Shown here: piece by piece, positions 14,964-24,348 of the stretch
Layout of the letters: each line of letters begins with the position of its first letter
Position numbering within the stretch: position 1 is the stretch's first letter
Origin: a virus
Reading direction: 5' to 3' (one strand)
IMG/VR virus record: IMGVR_UViG_3300007609_000008
Location: 61,422-125,421 of that record
DNA: 64,000 bases
Notes under the pieces: generated by a model
Database searches by the model: none
What the model saw: only the letters and a program-made list of their open reading frames with translations
Told to the model about the DNA's origin: nothing
Position numbers and translations under genes: made by a program

Positions 14964-15685
14964 TGTTTTCAATATTTAAGAAAGAAAAAGATATCGAGTT
15001 TGTAGACGTAACTAGAAATGCGTATTTAGATTTTCCTGTTATGATGGCTAAAGATGTTCCTGTGCTAGGAAAAGACGAAAGAATAGAGAAGTTTGGAGTA
15101 AATAAATTTGTACATTGTCCTGGTATGGTAGATTATGCTAAACTAGGTTACGTAATACCTGCTTGGTGCGATATGCGAATTAAAGCAAATAAAGCAGGAG
15201 TAGTGGCTACTATTGGAGACAACAGAAGAGGCACAAGAGGATTTCATTTACCTAAAAAAATGGATCAAACTATTGTCGATGGAATAATAGAACCAGAAGA
15301 CGGTGTTCCCTTGACAGTTCTTCATATAGGCGCCCCTTGGAATATTTTTGTAAATAAAAATATATCTGCATTACTGATGCCTGCAGTTTATCATTCGAAG
15401 GTTTTTGATGATTTACATGTCTGGCCAGGAGTAGTTGATTACAAAAATTTTACTACTGCTAATTTAATTTGTACTCCGAAGCGCAAGTGTGAATTTACAA
15501 TTAAAGCAGGCGAGCCACTCATACATGTGATACCTTTTCTAAATACTCATTTAGAAGCTGGATATGGTCCAGGAACTGAACAACAGGTAGATAAGAGTAG
15601 AAATACTATACTAGGAGGAGACAGTCAATATTACAGAAAGTTTCTTTCTGTAAAAAAAATATTTAGACTGGAAAAAGAAGAATGA
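14963..15685 (+). CDS. Unknown protein, paralogue B of a pair
   Basis: The 240-residue product shares with the preceding gene the order MF-x-x-x-K start, LGYVIPAWCD, PWNIFVN, WPGVVDYKNF and IKAGEPLIHVIPF. The spacing suggests a common beta-rich fold with a duplicated gene origin. No catalytic motif is evident. It is embedded between the oxygenase and the GlcNAc-transferase-type gene with overlapping stop and start codons, so it probably works with them. Confidence 0.55.
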   Translation: MFSIFKKEKDIEFVDVTRNAYLDFPVMMAKDVPVLGKDERIEKFGVNKFVHCPGMVDYAKLGYVIPAWCDMRIKANKAGVVATIGDNRRGTRGFHLPKKMDQTIVDGIIEPEDGVPLTVLHIGAPWNIFVNKNISALLMPAVYHSKVFDDLHVWPGVVDYKNFTTANLICTPKRKCEFTIKAGEPLIHVIPFLNTHLEAGYGPGTEQQVDKSRNTILGGDSQYYRKFLSVKKIFRLEKEE

Positions 15686-16632
15686 AAATATTTGTTAGCA
15701 TAGTATCTTTTAGAGATCCCTTATTAAAATACACTGTTAAAAGCCTGTTAGAAGAACAGTCAGGCGACAATGAAATTATAATAGGCATATTCGAACAGAC
15801 AAAATTAGAAGACAGTCTTGTTACTATCGATAAAGAGCTAACAGAGAAGCATAATATTAGATATAAGCGAATTGATCCTGAGTATGCAGCAGGAGTAGTT
15901 TGGGCCAGAAAAATAAATGCAACTCAAATTGAAGATGAAGACTTCTTCTATCAAGTAGATTCACACATTCTATACGATAGAAACTGGGACAGATACTTGT
16001 TGCAAGATTGGGAACTCGCTAGACAAAAAGCAGAAAGTAGTAGAGTAATTTTGACTGCGGCATGTTATATTTACACGCTCGATGAGGACGGCATTCCTAA
16101 TAAAGTAACACATAAAGATAATCCATACACCACTTCTTCTAAGTATTTTACTTTCCAAAGACACAATAGATTACCTGCTGCTCATGGTGAATGGATACCT
16201 AAGACTGATGAGGTCATGCCAGCAATTCATATTTTTGCAGGCAATTTTTTTGCTCCTGTAAAGTGGGTTGATGATGTAGGGTATGACGCTAGAATATTCT
16301 TCGAAGGCGAAGAGCAATATATGGTATTAAAATCTTTCATACAAGGTTGGAATTTATATCATTCACGAGAAATGCATTGTTATCATTATGCAGAAGCGCA
16401 CAATCACGTAACAAAGCACTGGATAGATCCTGTTTCAAACAATTACACTACCATGATGGCAAAGGGACTCTTGTATTGGAAGAAATTTTTAGAGAGCATA
16501 TCCGAAGAAGACTTAAAAAAATATTATGAATATTCTGGTGTTGATTATATAAATGGTATAATTGAAGAAAGAGCATTCACCCGCCAAATCATAGATCCTA
16601 ACGCAACTGGTACTCCAGACTCAGAAGACTAG
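15682..16632 (+). CDS. Glycosyltransferase, GlcNAc (Skp1-HyPro type) family
   Basis: The 316-residue protein begins MKIFVSIVSFRDPLL and carries FFYQVDSHILYDRNWD near residue 90, the DxH nucleotide-sugar motif of the GlcNAc transferase family (PF11397). AGNFFAPVKWVDDVGYD and FFEGEEQYM follow in the expected order. That family includes the enzyme that adds GlcNAc to hydroxyproline in Skp1 of Dictyostelium. It overlaps the preceding gene by four bases and closes the operon that starts with a prolyl-hydroxylase-type enzyme. Confidence 0.75.
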   Translation: MKIFVSIVSFRDPLLKYTVKSLLEEQSGDNEIIIGIFEQTKLEDSLVTIDKELTEKHNIRYKRIDPEYAAGVVWARKINATQIEDEDFFYQVDSHILYDRNWDRYLLQDWELARQKAESSRVILTAACYIYTLDEDGIPNKVTHKDNPYTTSSKYFTFQRHNRLPAAHGEWIPKTDEVMPAIHIFAGNFFAPVKWVDDVGYDARIFFEGEEQYMVLKSFIQGWNLYHSREMHCYHYAEAHNHVTKHWIDPVSNNYTTMMAKGLLYWKKFLESISEEDLKKYYEYSGVDYINGIIEERAFTRQIIDPNATGTPDSED

Positions 16633-16651
16633 TCTAACTTTATAATTCTGT

Positions 16652-16659
16652 TATAAATA
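16652..16659 (+). promoter_or_regulatory. T4-type late promoter upstream of gp48
   Basis: TATAAATA lies in the intergenic gap, 34 bases before the gp48 ATG. It heads the baseplate operon. Confidence 0.8.
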
Positions 16660-16692
16660 AACAAGAAGTCATATTTAAAAACAGGAATTATA

Positions 16693-17964
16693 ATGCCAGA
16701 TTTTTTCACCAATCTAGTAGGTCAATTCGGAGATGCTCTTGAAAGTGGAGCTGAGGCTGTTTCGAATGCTGTTTCGGATATTGCGGATGAGGCATTCGAC
16801 AAAGCTAGAGCATTAGGCAGTAAACTAGACGGAGAAAATGTCTGGGAAGACGATCAGCCTCTGACTGGTGACGAAAAAAATAGACTAGACAAGTATATTT
16901 TCTCATCTGCAACTTCGCTTGAATATCCTTTAAAAGTAGGCGAAGAAGATTCAAGAGCGCCAGAACAACTTCACAGCGTCCGTTTTAGTATTCTTGCAAG
17001 AGAAAATAGTAGAGTTGCTCAAGAAACTACCGGTCTTGGTCAAGATCTGGAACGAGAATGGGCAGGACCAGTTGCACCAAGTACGACTCTCGCAGAATCA
17101 GCACCTGTAGATGACACTGATCGAAACAGGCTATCAGCAGATCAAAGACGAGCAGTTGCCCTTCTGAGTTCTGGTGTAGCAGGCGCAGCTCTTGGACTTT
17201 CTGTCGTAGGATCAAAAGGAAATCTACCAGGAAAGGCTGTTTCTGGCTTACTAGGCGGCACATTGGCAGCTGGAGGCGGAGCTGCCGTGATAGAGAGTGT
17301 AAGAACTGTCAGAACCCTTGGTCAAATCAATCTTTTCATATCTCAGCCACCTATCTCTAAGTACAGCGCAAACTGGGAAAACAAAGAATTAGGAGCACTT
17401 GCAGGACTAAGTGACACTGAATTCAATATTTCTGATCTTTTGAAGGGCGCTGGAGGAGTTGGAGAATTAGGAATAAGAGGCGCAATTAAAGCAGCAGCTA
17501 ACTTGCCTTCACAATTTGGTTTAACAGGAGAACTAGGAGCGGCTGTTGATTTAGCTTCTGCTAAGGTCGCTAACCCATACAAAGAACAACTATTTACTAG
17601 TATGGGATTTCGTCAATTCGCATTTAATTATAAATTTGCTCCCAAAAATTTACCAGAATATGAAAATGTAAAAAGGATTATTGATCTGTTTAAGTATCAT
17701 ATGCATCCTGAAAATGATCCTACCGGTCTATTCTTAGAATATCCTTCTGAATTTGAAATAGAATATTGCTATAAAGGAAACAGAAACAAACATCTAAATA
17801 AAATATCTGCGTGTGCTTTAACAGACATAAAAATAACATATGGCAATCAAGATGCTTTTACTACATTTATGGGAACAGATGGTGCACCAGTAGAAATTAA
17901 TTTAGAGTTAGCATTTACCGAACTTGAAACCCTAACCAATAATAGAATAGCGGATGGATTCTAA
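16693..17964 (+). CDS. 48: Baseplate tail tube cap gp48
   Basis: The 423-residue protein ends with the gp48 signature: a tube-fold domain with GFRQFAFNYKFAPKN, LFKYHMHPEND, FEIEYCYKG and LELAFTELETL. The N-terminal half has a Gly/Ala-rich hydrophobic stretch at about 150-205, absent or different in T4 gp48 (364 aa). gp48 caps the central hub and, with gp54, starts tube polymerisation. It overlaps gp53 by one base. Confidence 0.88.
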   Translation: MPDFFTNLVGQFGDALESGAEAVSNAVSDIADEAFDKARALGSKLDGENVWEDDQPLTGDEKNRLDKYIFSSATSLEYPLKVGEEDSRAPEQLHSVRFSILARENSRVAQETTGLGQDLEREWAGPVAPSTTLAESAPVDDTDRNRLSADQRRAVALLSSGVAGAALGLSVVGSKGNLPGKAVSGLLGGTLAAGGGAAVIESVRTVRTLGQINLFISQPPISKYSANWENKELGALAGLSDTEFNISDLLKGAGGVGELGIRGAIKAAANLPSQFGLTGELGAAVDLASAKVANPYKEQLFTSMGFRQFAFNYKFAPKNLPEYENVKRIIDLFKYHMHPENDPTGLFLEYPSEFEIEYCYKGNRNKHLNKISACALTDIKITYGNQDAFTTFMGTDGAPVEINLELAFTELETLTNNRIADGF

Positions 17965-18470
17965 TGTTTTTTAAAGCAATGCCACGATTATCTTATAAAG
18001 CTGGCGATAAAACAATACTATCAAAAGATATATTCAGACGAGTTGGTCTGGATAGAAGAATAAATAGTAAATTAGCATTACAAGCATATTATGTAAAAGA
18101 CGGCGAGACGCCTGAAATGTTGGCGAACAACTTTTACAGCACCTCTAAATATCATTGGATATTATTAACGGTCAATGATATTGTAAATGTAAACGAAGAG
18201 TGGCCTAAAAGCCAGGCGCTACTTTATGATTATGCCCAACTAAAATATGGAACAGAGAACATTCTCAATGATCACCATTATCGACTTACTGCTAACACTT
18301 CGATTACAGTAGATTATGATGCAACTGCAATTAATGACGGAACAATACAAGCAGTTTCAAATTTAGATTATGAGATAGATGAGAATGAAAAAAAGAGACA
18401 GATATATATTTTGAAGCCAGAATTTTTGGCACAGTTTGTTACTAATTATAAGAGTTTGATGGCACAATAA
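17964..18470 (+). CDS. 53: Baseplate wedge protein gp53
   Basis: The 168-residue product matches gp53 (T4 196 aa). AYYVKDGETPEMLANNFY is the LysM-like segment and KYHWILLTVNDIVNVNEEWP the conserved core. gp53 joins baseplate wedges around the hub. Its start overlaps the gp48 stop, and gp27 follows one base later. Confidence 0.88.
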   Translation: MFFKAMPRLSYKAGDKTILSKDIFRRVGLDRRINSKLALQAYYVKDGETPEMLANNFYSTSKYHWILLTVNDIVNVNEEWPKSQALLYDYAQLKYGTENILNDHHYRLTANTSITVDYDATAINDGTIQAVSNLDYEIDENEKKRQIYILKPEFLAQFVTNYKSLMAQ

Positions 18471-18471
18471 A

Positions 18472-19833
18472 ATGGAAGAAGAAGTTCTCATACATGCGGG
18501 TGACTTTAAGTTAGAAAAGTTAATCATCTCAAGTCTTAGCACTGAAACATCTGCTGATATTACAGATTTTATGATGGAGATAAATCTCTATGAGGACTTA
18601 TTTTCGCCCTGCATGACTGGCAACTTAATTATAGCAGACGCAGCTAATCTAATATCAAACCTTCCTATTTTAGGAAACGAATACATCACAATAAAACTTA
18701 GAACTCCTTCACTTGAAGATAGTCCAGAAAATGTGATAGAAAAAACTTTTCAGATATATGCTATCTATGATAGAATCTTGAATGATGATAGATCTCAATA
18801 TTATAACATTTCATTCATGTCTATTGAAGGATATGAACAGCAAACAACTACGATAACAAAGTCTTACAGCGGTACAACTGATGCTGTCGCACAGAGCATA
18901 TATGAAGAATACTTAGAACTCGACAGACCTTTGGTAATTCTTGATACTCCTCATACAAGAAAAGTTAAGTATGTTTCTAATCATTGGTCTCCTTTTAAAA
19001 ATATGAATTTTATAGCAAAAAAAGCAAAAGGATCTTCGTTATTAGGATCTGATTATCTTTTCTTTGAATCAAATAAGGCATTTTATTTTACAAGCATAGA
19101 AAGTTTAATATATGCACAGAGAAATGAATCAGTCTTTGATGAATATGTTTTAGAAAGAGATGGTGCAAAGATGCCAAGAAGAATAAGTGATTTAGGTTTT
19201 GTTGGCAATAAAATGCCAGATGATATGACTCGGATTGAAAATCTAAAAATGCTTACCTCTGTTGATGTTATGGATGGAAACAACAAAGGAGCATTTTCTT
19301 CTAGTCTAGATGGTTATGATTTGTACACAAAAAAAATTGTGAGTAAAACATTTGACTTTACAAAAGACATGAACAAATTTTACAAGACTGGTCCTACAAA
19401 CATAGTACCATCAAATATAAAAAGAAATCCATTAGCAAAAAAAGATTTTTACTCTTTAAACACTGGTCTATATAACGATTACGGACTAACAGACGAAGAA
19501 GATTTGCCTGATGGATCTACAGCAAACTATACAGTAGACAGAATTCTTTTTAGACAAAGCTATCTTAATTCGTTTGAAAACAATAAATTTTTAATGACGA
19601 TTCCTGGTAGAACTGACATACAAGTAGGCAACTTAATAAGTCTATTGCATCCGTCTCCTGAGCCACCATCTGATGATTTGACTGCGGTTTTAGATCCTAT
19701 GTTGTCTGGTCTTTATATTATTTCAGCTATTCGACACAAGATAACTTCTGATAGACATGTGATGGAAACAGAATTGATAAAGAATGGATTATCTTCTTCC
19801 CCTGAAAATGGTAATCTTGAAGGAGAAGAATAG
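18472..19833 (+). CDS. 27: Baseplate hub protein gp27
   Basis: The 453-residue protein matches the gp27 hub family (T4 391 aa): an early tail-protein domain with DFMMEINLYEDLFSPCMTGNL, and a later beta domain with FLMTIPGRTDIQVGNLI and SGLYIISAIRHKI. In T4 a gp27 trimer forms the cup that carries the gp5 spike. It directly precedes gp5 with no intergenic gap, consistent with one-to-one complex formation. Confidence 0.88.
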   Translation: MEEEVLIHAGDFKLEKLIISSLSTETSADITDFMMEINLYEDLFSPCMTGNLIIADAANLISNLPILGNEYITIKLRTPSLEDSPENVIEKTFQIYAIYDRILNDDRSQYYNISFMSIEGYEQQTTTITKSYSGTTDAVAQSIYEEYLELDRPLVILDTPHTRKVKYVSNHWSPFKNMNFIAKKAKGSSLLGSDYLFFESNKAFYFTSIESLIYAQRNESVFDEYVLERDGAKMPRRISDLGFVGNKMPDDMTRIENLKMLTSVDVMDGNNKGAFSSSLDGYDLYTKKIVSKTFDFTKDMNKFYKTGPTNIVPSNIKRNPLAKKDFYSLNTGLYNDYGLTDEEDLPDGSTANYTVDRILFRQSYLNSFENNKFLMTIPGRTDIQVGNLISLLHPSPEPPSDDLTAVLDPMLSGLYIISAIRHKITSDRHVMETELIKNGLSSSPENGNLEGEE

Positions 19834-21354
19834 ATGTATCCTAATTTTAAATGGTGGATAGGTGTAGTAGAAGATAGAGCTGATCCCGCTCAGTTGGGTA
19901 GATGTAAAGTAAGAATCATAGGTTATCACACCAATAATACAACTGATTTACCAAAGAGCGAATTGCCCTGGGCAGTTCCTATGATGCCTATGACATCTGC
20001 CAGTATCTCTGGTGTAGGAGAAACTCCTTCTTATGTCGAAGGATCTACCGTAGTCGGTTTTTTTAGTGATGGAGATGACGAACAAGTTCCTATAATTTTT
20101 GGCACTCTTCCTGGAAAGCCAAGAAACAAAAGAGATCCATCAGAAGGATTTGCTGATCCTCATGGAGTATTTCCTAGAGAAGGCGAAAATGGTCTTAACG
20201 GTCTTCAAGAATCAGACATGTCAAGACTTGCTAGAAATGCAGTTGCAGAAGGTCATTTAACGCTAGTTAATAAAAGAGCAACTCGTCTAGGTGAAAAGAA
20301 ACAACCAGACCCTGAAGCAAATGAAGTGCCAAGAGCAACTGCTCCTCGTGTAACGTCTATCAGTGAAGATATACCAGGGGCAGTTTATGATCGAGAGATG
20401 TGGGAAGAGCCTCATCCAAGATTTGGAGATACAGATACTGGTGATTATAATGCGCCGAATCAAGTACCAAATCTGAATGGCAAGACCTCGGCATATCCTT
20501 ATAACAAAGTAACTGAAACTGAAACTGGCCATGTTTTTGAAGTAGATGACACACCCAACAATGGTAGAATACACGAATATCATAATGCAGGTACTTTTTA
20601 TGAGATACAGGCAGATGGATCTAAAATTACAAAAGTTGTCGGTGATGAATACGAGATAACTCTGCTGGACAAAAAAGTTTATGTTAAGGGTACATGTGAT
20701 GTTACTATTGGAGGCGATGCTAGACTTCTAGTGACCGGAGACATGTATCAAGAAATTGGCGGCAATTTATATACAACAGTAGGAAAAAACCGAGTTACTA
20801 AAATTGTAGGAAATGATTTGACAGAAGTTTTGTCAGGACAGAGCACCAACGTCACTCGGGATTCTTCTTTTAAAACTACTGGCAATCATACAGTAAATAT
20901 ATCAAAAGATTATACAGAAACAACTGTCGGTAATAAATTTTCTTTTGTGGCAGAAAGCAGCAGATCACATGTACTGAAAAGCACAAGTATTGTCTCGGGA
21001 CTAGGAGTTAAAATTCTTAGTGCAACTGGCAATCTGAAACTACTAGCGCCGATTGGAACATTAAAGGCTATTAGTTTAAATATGTCACTTAAGGCTACTT
21101 TAAATCAATCTATCACCGGTTCTGTGCAGCTAGTAGAAGCAAAGTCGTTGCAGACTCTATCTTCATTAGGAGCACAAGTATTGACATCAACGGCACAGCA
21201 GACAGTAGCACCTGCTAGAAGTATTATAGGCAACACAACCCACACAGGAAACTATACTGTGATTGGTGTTGCTAGTGGCACTATAGTTAGACAAGGCGCA
21301 ATTGTACTAGGAACACATAGACATCCAGCTAACATGACACCACCGGTACCGTAG
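19834..21354 (+). CDS. 5: Central spike protein gp5 without lysozyme domain
   Basis: The 506-residue product has the N-terminal OB fold of gp5 (WWIGVVEDRADPAQLGRCKVR; residues 1-105) and a C-terminal triple beta-helix made of VGxx-type repeats (about 270-430). The end GTHRHPANMTPPVP is a tip motif. I see no T4-type lysozyme catalytic residues in the linker, unlike T4 gp5 (575 aa). It pierces the outer membrane; peptidoglycan cutting would need another enzyme. Confidence 0.88.
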   Translation: MYPNFKWWIGVVEDRADPAQLGRCKVRIIGYHTNNTTDLPKSELPWAVPMMPMTSASISGVGETPSYVEGSTVVGFFSDGDDEQVPIIFGTLPGKPRNKRDPSEGFADPHGVFPREGENGLNGLQESDMSRLARNAVAEGHLTLVNKRATRLGEKKQPDPEANEVPRATAPRVTSISEDIPGAVYDREMWEEPHPRFGDTDTGDYNAPNQVPNLNGKTSAYPYNKVTETETGHVFEVDDTPNNGRIHEYHNAGTFYEIQADGSKITKVVGDEYEITLLDKKVYVKGTCDVTIGGDARLLVTGDMYQEIGGNLYTTVGKNRVTKIVGNDLTEVLSGQSTNVTRDSSFKTTGNHTVNISKDYTETTVGNKFSFVAESSRSHVLKSTSIVSGLGVKILSATGNLKLLAPIGTLKAISLNMSLKATLNQSITGSVQLVEAKSLQTLSSLGAQVLTSTAQQTVAPARSIIGNTTHTGNYTVIGVASGTIVRQGAIVLGTHRHPANMTPPVP

Positions 21355-21363
21355 GAATAATAT

Positions 21364-21993
21364 ATGAGTTTATGCGGCGCAACTGAAAAACTAGTAGAAC
21401 TTACTGATAGTTTTTTGACACAAGACGAACTGATAGATAAAGTTATCGATGAGCTTCCTATCACTCCTGCACAAGGCCAGTCTATTCAAGATGCAATTGA
21501 AATCGCTCTTATTGCAACCGATGCAGCGGCTTTGCAGTCTTTAGTCACTGCAAAAATAAAAGAACATCTTCCAGAAATAGAAGTGCCAGAAGAAATAAAA
21601 GGACTTCAATCTGATATTCAGTCTTTTGCTTCTGACATTTTAGCAGCCAAACTGGCAGCGGAAGATATTGCAAACGAAGTCAATAATTTAAAAACAAAAT
21701 ACAGCGGATTAGATTTAGGAGATGTTGATATTCAAGATATTCCTAAACTCTTAAAACAAGGTGCTCTTGATCTGAATAATCTTTGTAAAAAGATACCTAA
21801 CTTCGAAGAGGACGGTGCTGGATTTGTCTTGAAAGGTACTCCAATAACTACACCAAATTCTAGTCCTGTGTTCGATCTATTAGGAATAGAAATACCAGAA
21901 ATACAAGATTTTGTTTATAGAATACAAGAAGTAAAACAAGCGAAAGAAGAATCTTTTATTGACGTAGAACTCCCAGAATCTATAGGACTATAA
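21364..21993 (+). CDS. Baseplate-associated helical protein, unknown
   Basis: The 209-residue protein is mostly predicted helix (residues 20-140), rich in Glu, Leu and Lys, with ILAAKLAAEDIANEVNNL typical of a coiled coil. It lies between the spike gp5 and gp25. AGGAATAAT provides a weak ribosome binding site. I do not recognise a family. A role in the hub or spike complex follows only from position. Confidence 0.55.
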   Translation: MSLCGATEKLVELTDSFLTQDELIDKVIDELPITPAQGQSIQDAIEIALIATDAAALQSLVTAKIKEHLPEIEVPEEIKGLQSDIQSFASDILAAKLAAEDIANEVNNLKTKYSGLDLGDVDIQDIPKLLKQGALDLNNLCKKIPNFEEDGAGFVLKGTPITTPNSSPVFDLLGIEIPEIQDFVYRIQEVKQAKEESFIDVELPESIGL

Positions 21994-22003
21994 CAAAAAG
22001 AGT

Positions 22004-22011
22004 TATAAATA
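22004..22011 (+). promoter_or_regulatory. Late promoter octamer next to the gp25 start
   Basis: TATAAATA ends six bases before the gp25 ATG, so the predicted transcript start coincides with the start codon. The short gap before gp25 has no good Shine-Dalgarno sequence. Confidence 0.55.
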
Positions 22012-22016
22012 CTAAA

Positions 22017-22421
22017 ATGGCAAACGACACTCTTAAAGTATCTAGACTATATAAAGATTTGGACTTAGCATTTAGTGCTAATCCACTGACCAGTGATGTC
22101 TCCAAAAAAATAGATGCAAATGCAGTAAAGCAAGCAATCAAAATATTAATGCTTACTAATTTCTATGAGCGCCCATTTGCTCCTCAAAAAGGAGCTAATT
22201 TAAGAGGGCTCTTGTTTGAGCCAATGAGTGCAAACTTTGCCAGCGTAATTGAAAGAACTATAACTGATTTAATTGGAAATTACGAACCAAGAGCTAGAAT
22301 TCAGTCTTTAATAGTAACTCCCAATTTTGATACAAATGCGTATGAAGTAACTTTGACATTTTTTATTGTAGGTATAACCAGACCTCAAACACTTACGGCC
22401 AACTTAAAAAGATTAAGGTAG
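22017..22421 (+). CDS. 25: Baseplate wedge protein gp25
   Basis: The 134-residue product is nearly the T4 length (132 aa) and matches the gp25/lysozyme-like wedge family. Features are NAVKQAIKILMLTNFYERPFAPQKGANLRGLLFEP, shown here only as the NFYERPF core near residue 50, and the later NYEPRARI strand. gp25 joins gp6 to the sheath in the wedge. It precedes gp6 by four bases. Confidence 0.9.
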   Translation: MANDTLKVSRLYKDLDLAFSANPLTSDVSKKIDANAVKQAIKILMLTNFYERPFAPQKGANLRGLLFEPMSANFASVIERTITDLIGNYEPRARIQSLIVTPNFDTNAYEVTLTFFIVGITRPQTLTANLKRLR

Positions 22422-22425
22422 AACA

Positions 22426-24348
22426 ATGGCACAACTCAATGTAACAGAATTAGATTTCGATCAAATAAAACAGTCTTTAAAAACTTTCATGCAAGCGCAA
22501 GATGAATTTAGAGATTACGATTTTGAGGGTTCTGCGCTGTCTGTTTTATTGGATACGTTAGCTTACAATACTCATTACAATGCTGTCCTTGCTCACATGA
22601 TTGCAAACGAATCTTTTTTAGATTCCGCCATAAAAAGAAATTCAGTAGTCTCTATTGCAAAGTCTCTCGGGTATACTCCAAGGTCGAATAGAGCTGCTAC
22701 AGCATATGTTGATTTTTCTGTAAAGCCTGCTTCATCTTATACTAATATTAACTTTACTCTTTCTAGAGATACTGTTTTTACTTCACGTAATGGCACTACT
22801 TCTTTTAATTTTTACCCAGAGTCAGATGTCACTGCCGTGCTAGAGACTGTTGATGGGGTAGATAAATTTGTCTTCAATAATCTTGCTTTAAAAGAAGGCA
22901 CAAGAGTTACAAACAGATTCTTTATAGACTTAAATACTGTTTCGGGACCTCTTACTATACCAAATGAATCCATAGATACCAGTTCTTTGCGTGTTAGAGT
23001 TCAAACTTCTAATACAGATCTATCTATTCAAACATACACGTTGTCTACGGGCCTTCTAGATTTAAAAAGCGACACCCGAGCATATTTTGTAGAAGAGGGA
23101 CACGATGGAAAATATATCATTAGATTTGGTGATGATGTATTTGGCAAAAAGCTAGAACCAGGAAATATTGTAATTGTAGATTATCTGGTCTCATCGGGCG
23201 AAGCTGCCAACGGAGCTAGATCTTTTAGTGTCGCAGGGACATTGACTGCTGATGATGGAGCCGAGCTAGACAAAGAATTGAAGTTTTTTGAAAACACAGT
23301 TAGAGCTGCAGGCGGATCTGCTAGAGAAAGTATCGATAGCATAAGAAAAACAGCTCCAATCTATAACCAGACAAAAGAAAGAGCGGTAGCAGCATCAGAC
23401 TATAGAAGTCTTATCCTCGCAGAAAATCCTAGCGTTCAGTCGTGCTCTGTATGGGGAGGAGAAAATAATGATCCTCCTATTTATGGTAAAGTTTTTATTT
23501 CGTTGGATCCTGTTCAAGGCCAAATCATTACCGATGAGCTAAAAGACAACATTATAAACACTCTGATTTCTCCAAGAGCTCCCGTTGCTGTATTGCCAGA
23601 GTTTGTTGATCCTGAATATACCTATATAGGTTTAAGAGCTGGTATTGTTTACGATCCATCAAGAACATCTTTGACTTCTGGGCAAATATCTCAAGCAGCT
23701 AATACTGCAATTATAAACTATTTTAATACTGATTTGAATCAGTTGAATAAAAACTTTTACTACTCTGCTGTACATAATGTAGTTAAAGCTGTATCAGAAT
23801 CTATTGTTTCTGTAAATATAACTCCAACTTTACAAAAAAGAATTACTGCAATACTTGGAGAGAAAAGTAATTACAATTTTACATTTAATAGCAGAATACA
23901 ACCCAGAGAACTGCATAGTACATGGGCAAATATTAAAGTAACAGATACAATATATAAAGTTAAATTTCAAGATGTTCCAAATTCAGGTGTTGTACCTCCT
24001 GCTTACAATGGCACGGGAACGGTTTTCCTTGTAGATACAAGTGGAACTAGAATAGCAAATGTGGGTACAATAGACTACAGCACAGGAAAATTATCTTTAA
24101 ATGGAGTCAATGTAACTTCATTGTATGGTAATGAGAGTGAGTTAAAATTTAGAACTAGACCGCATGATGATTCGAAAGATATTGTAACTAGTACATTAAC
24201 ACGCCAATCTGACGTATCAAACGAAGCAGTGGTTGCAAAGCCTTCAAAAAATACAATTCTTACTCTTGACAATAGTGTATTTGACAGCACTGTAGGATTA
24301 AGAAAAGGATTGGAAATAGTAGTAACGACTGAAACCGAAGGTTATTAA
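22426..24348 (+). CDS. 6: Baseplate wedge protein gp6
   Basis: The 640-residue protein matches gp6 (T4 660 aa; Baseplate_J family). Recognisable parts are [20 protein letters not shown] near residue 42, the beta-rich middle, and [20 protein letters not shown] near 310 that marks the Baseplate_J core. gp6 dimers build the continuous ring of the baseplate. The stop overlaps the start of the next wedge gene (TAATG). Confidence 0.92.
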   Translation: MAQLNVTELDFDQIKQSLKTFMQAQDEFRDYDFEGSALSVLLDTLAYNTHYNAVLAHMIANESFLDSAIKRNSVVSIAKSLGYTPRSNRAATAYVDFSVKPASSYTNINFTLSRDTVFTSRNGTTSFNFYPESDVTAVLETVDGVDKFVFNNLALKEGTRVTNRFFIDLNTVSGPLTIPNESIDTSSLRVRVQTSNTDLSIQTYTLSTGLLDLKSDTRAYFVEEGHDGKYIIRFGDDVFGKKLEPGNIVIVDYLVSSGEAANGARSFSVAGTLTADDGAELDKELKFFENTVRAAGGSARESIDSIRKTAPIYNQTKERAVAASDYRSLILAENPSVQSCSVWGGENNDPPIYGKVFISLDPVQGQIITDELKDNIINTLISPRAPVAVLPEFVDPEYTYIGLRAGIVYDPSRTSLTSGQISQAANTAIINYFNTDLNQLNKNFYYSAVHNVVKAVSESIVSVNITPTLQKRITAILGEKSNYNFTFNSRIQPRELHSTWANIKVTDTIYKVKFQDVPNSGVVPPAYNGTGTVFLVDTSGTRIANVGTIDYSTGKLSLNGVNVTSLYGNESELKFRTRPHDDSKDIVTSTLTRQSDVSNEAVVAKPSKNTILTLDNSVFDSTVGLRKGLEIVVTTETEGY

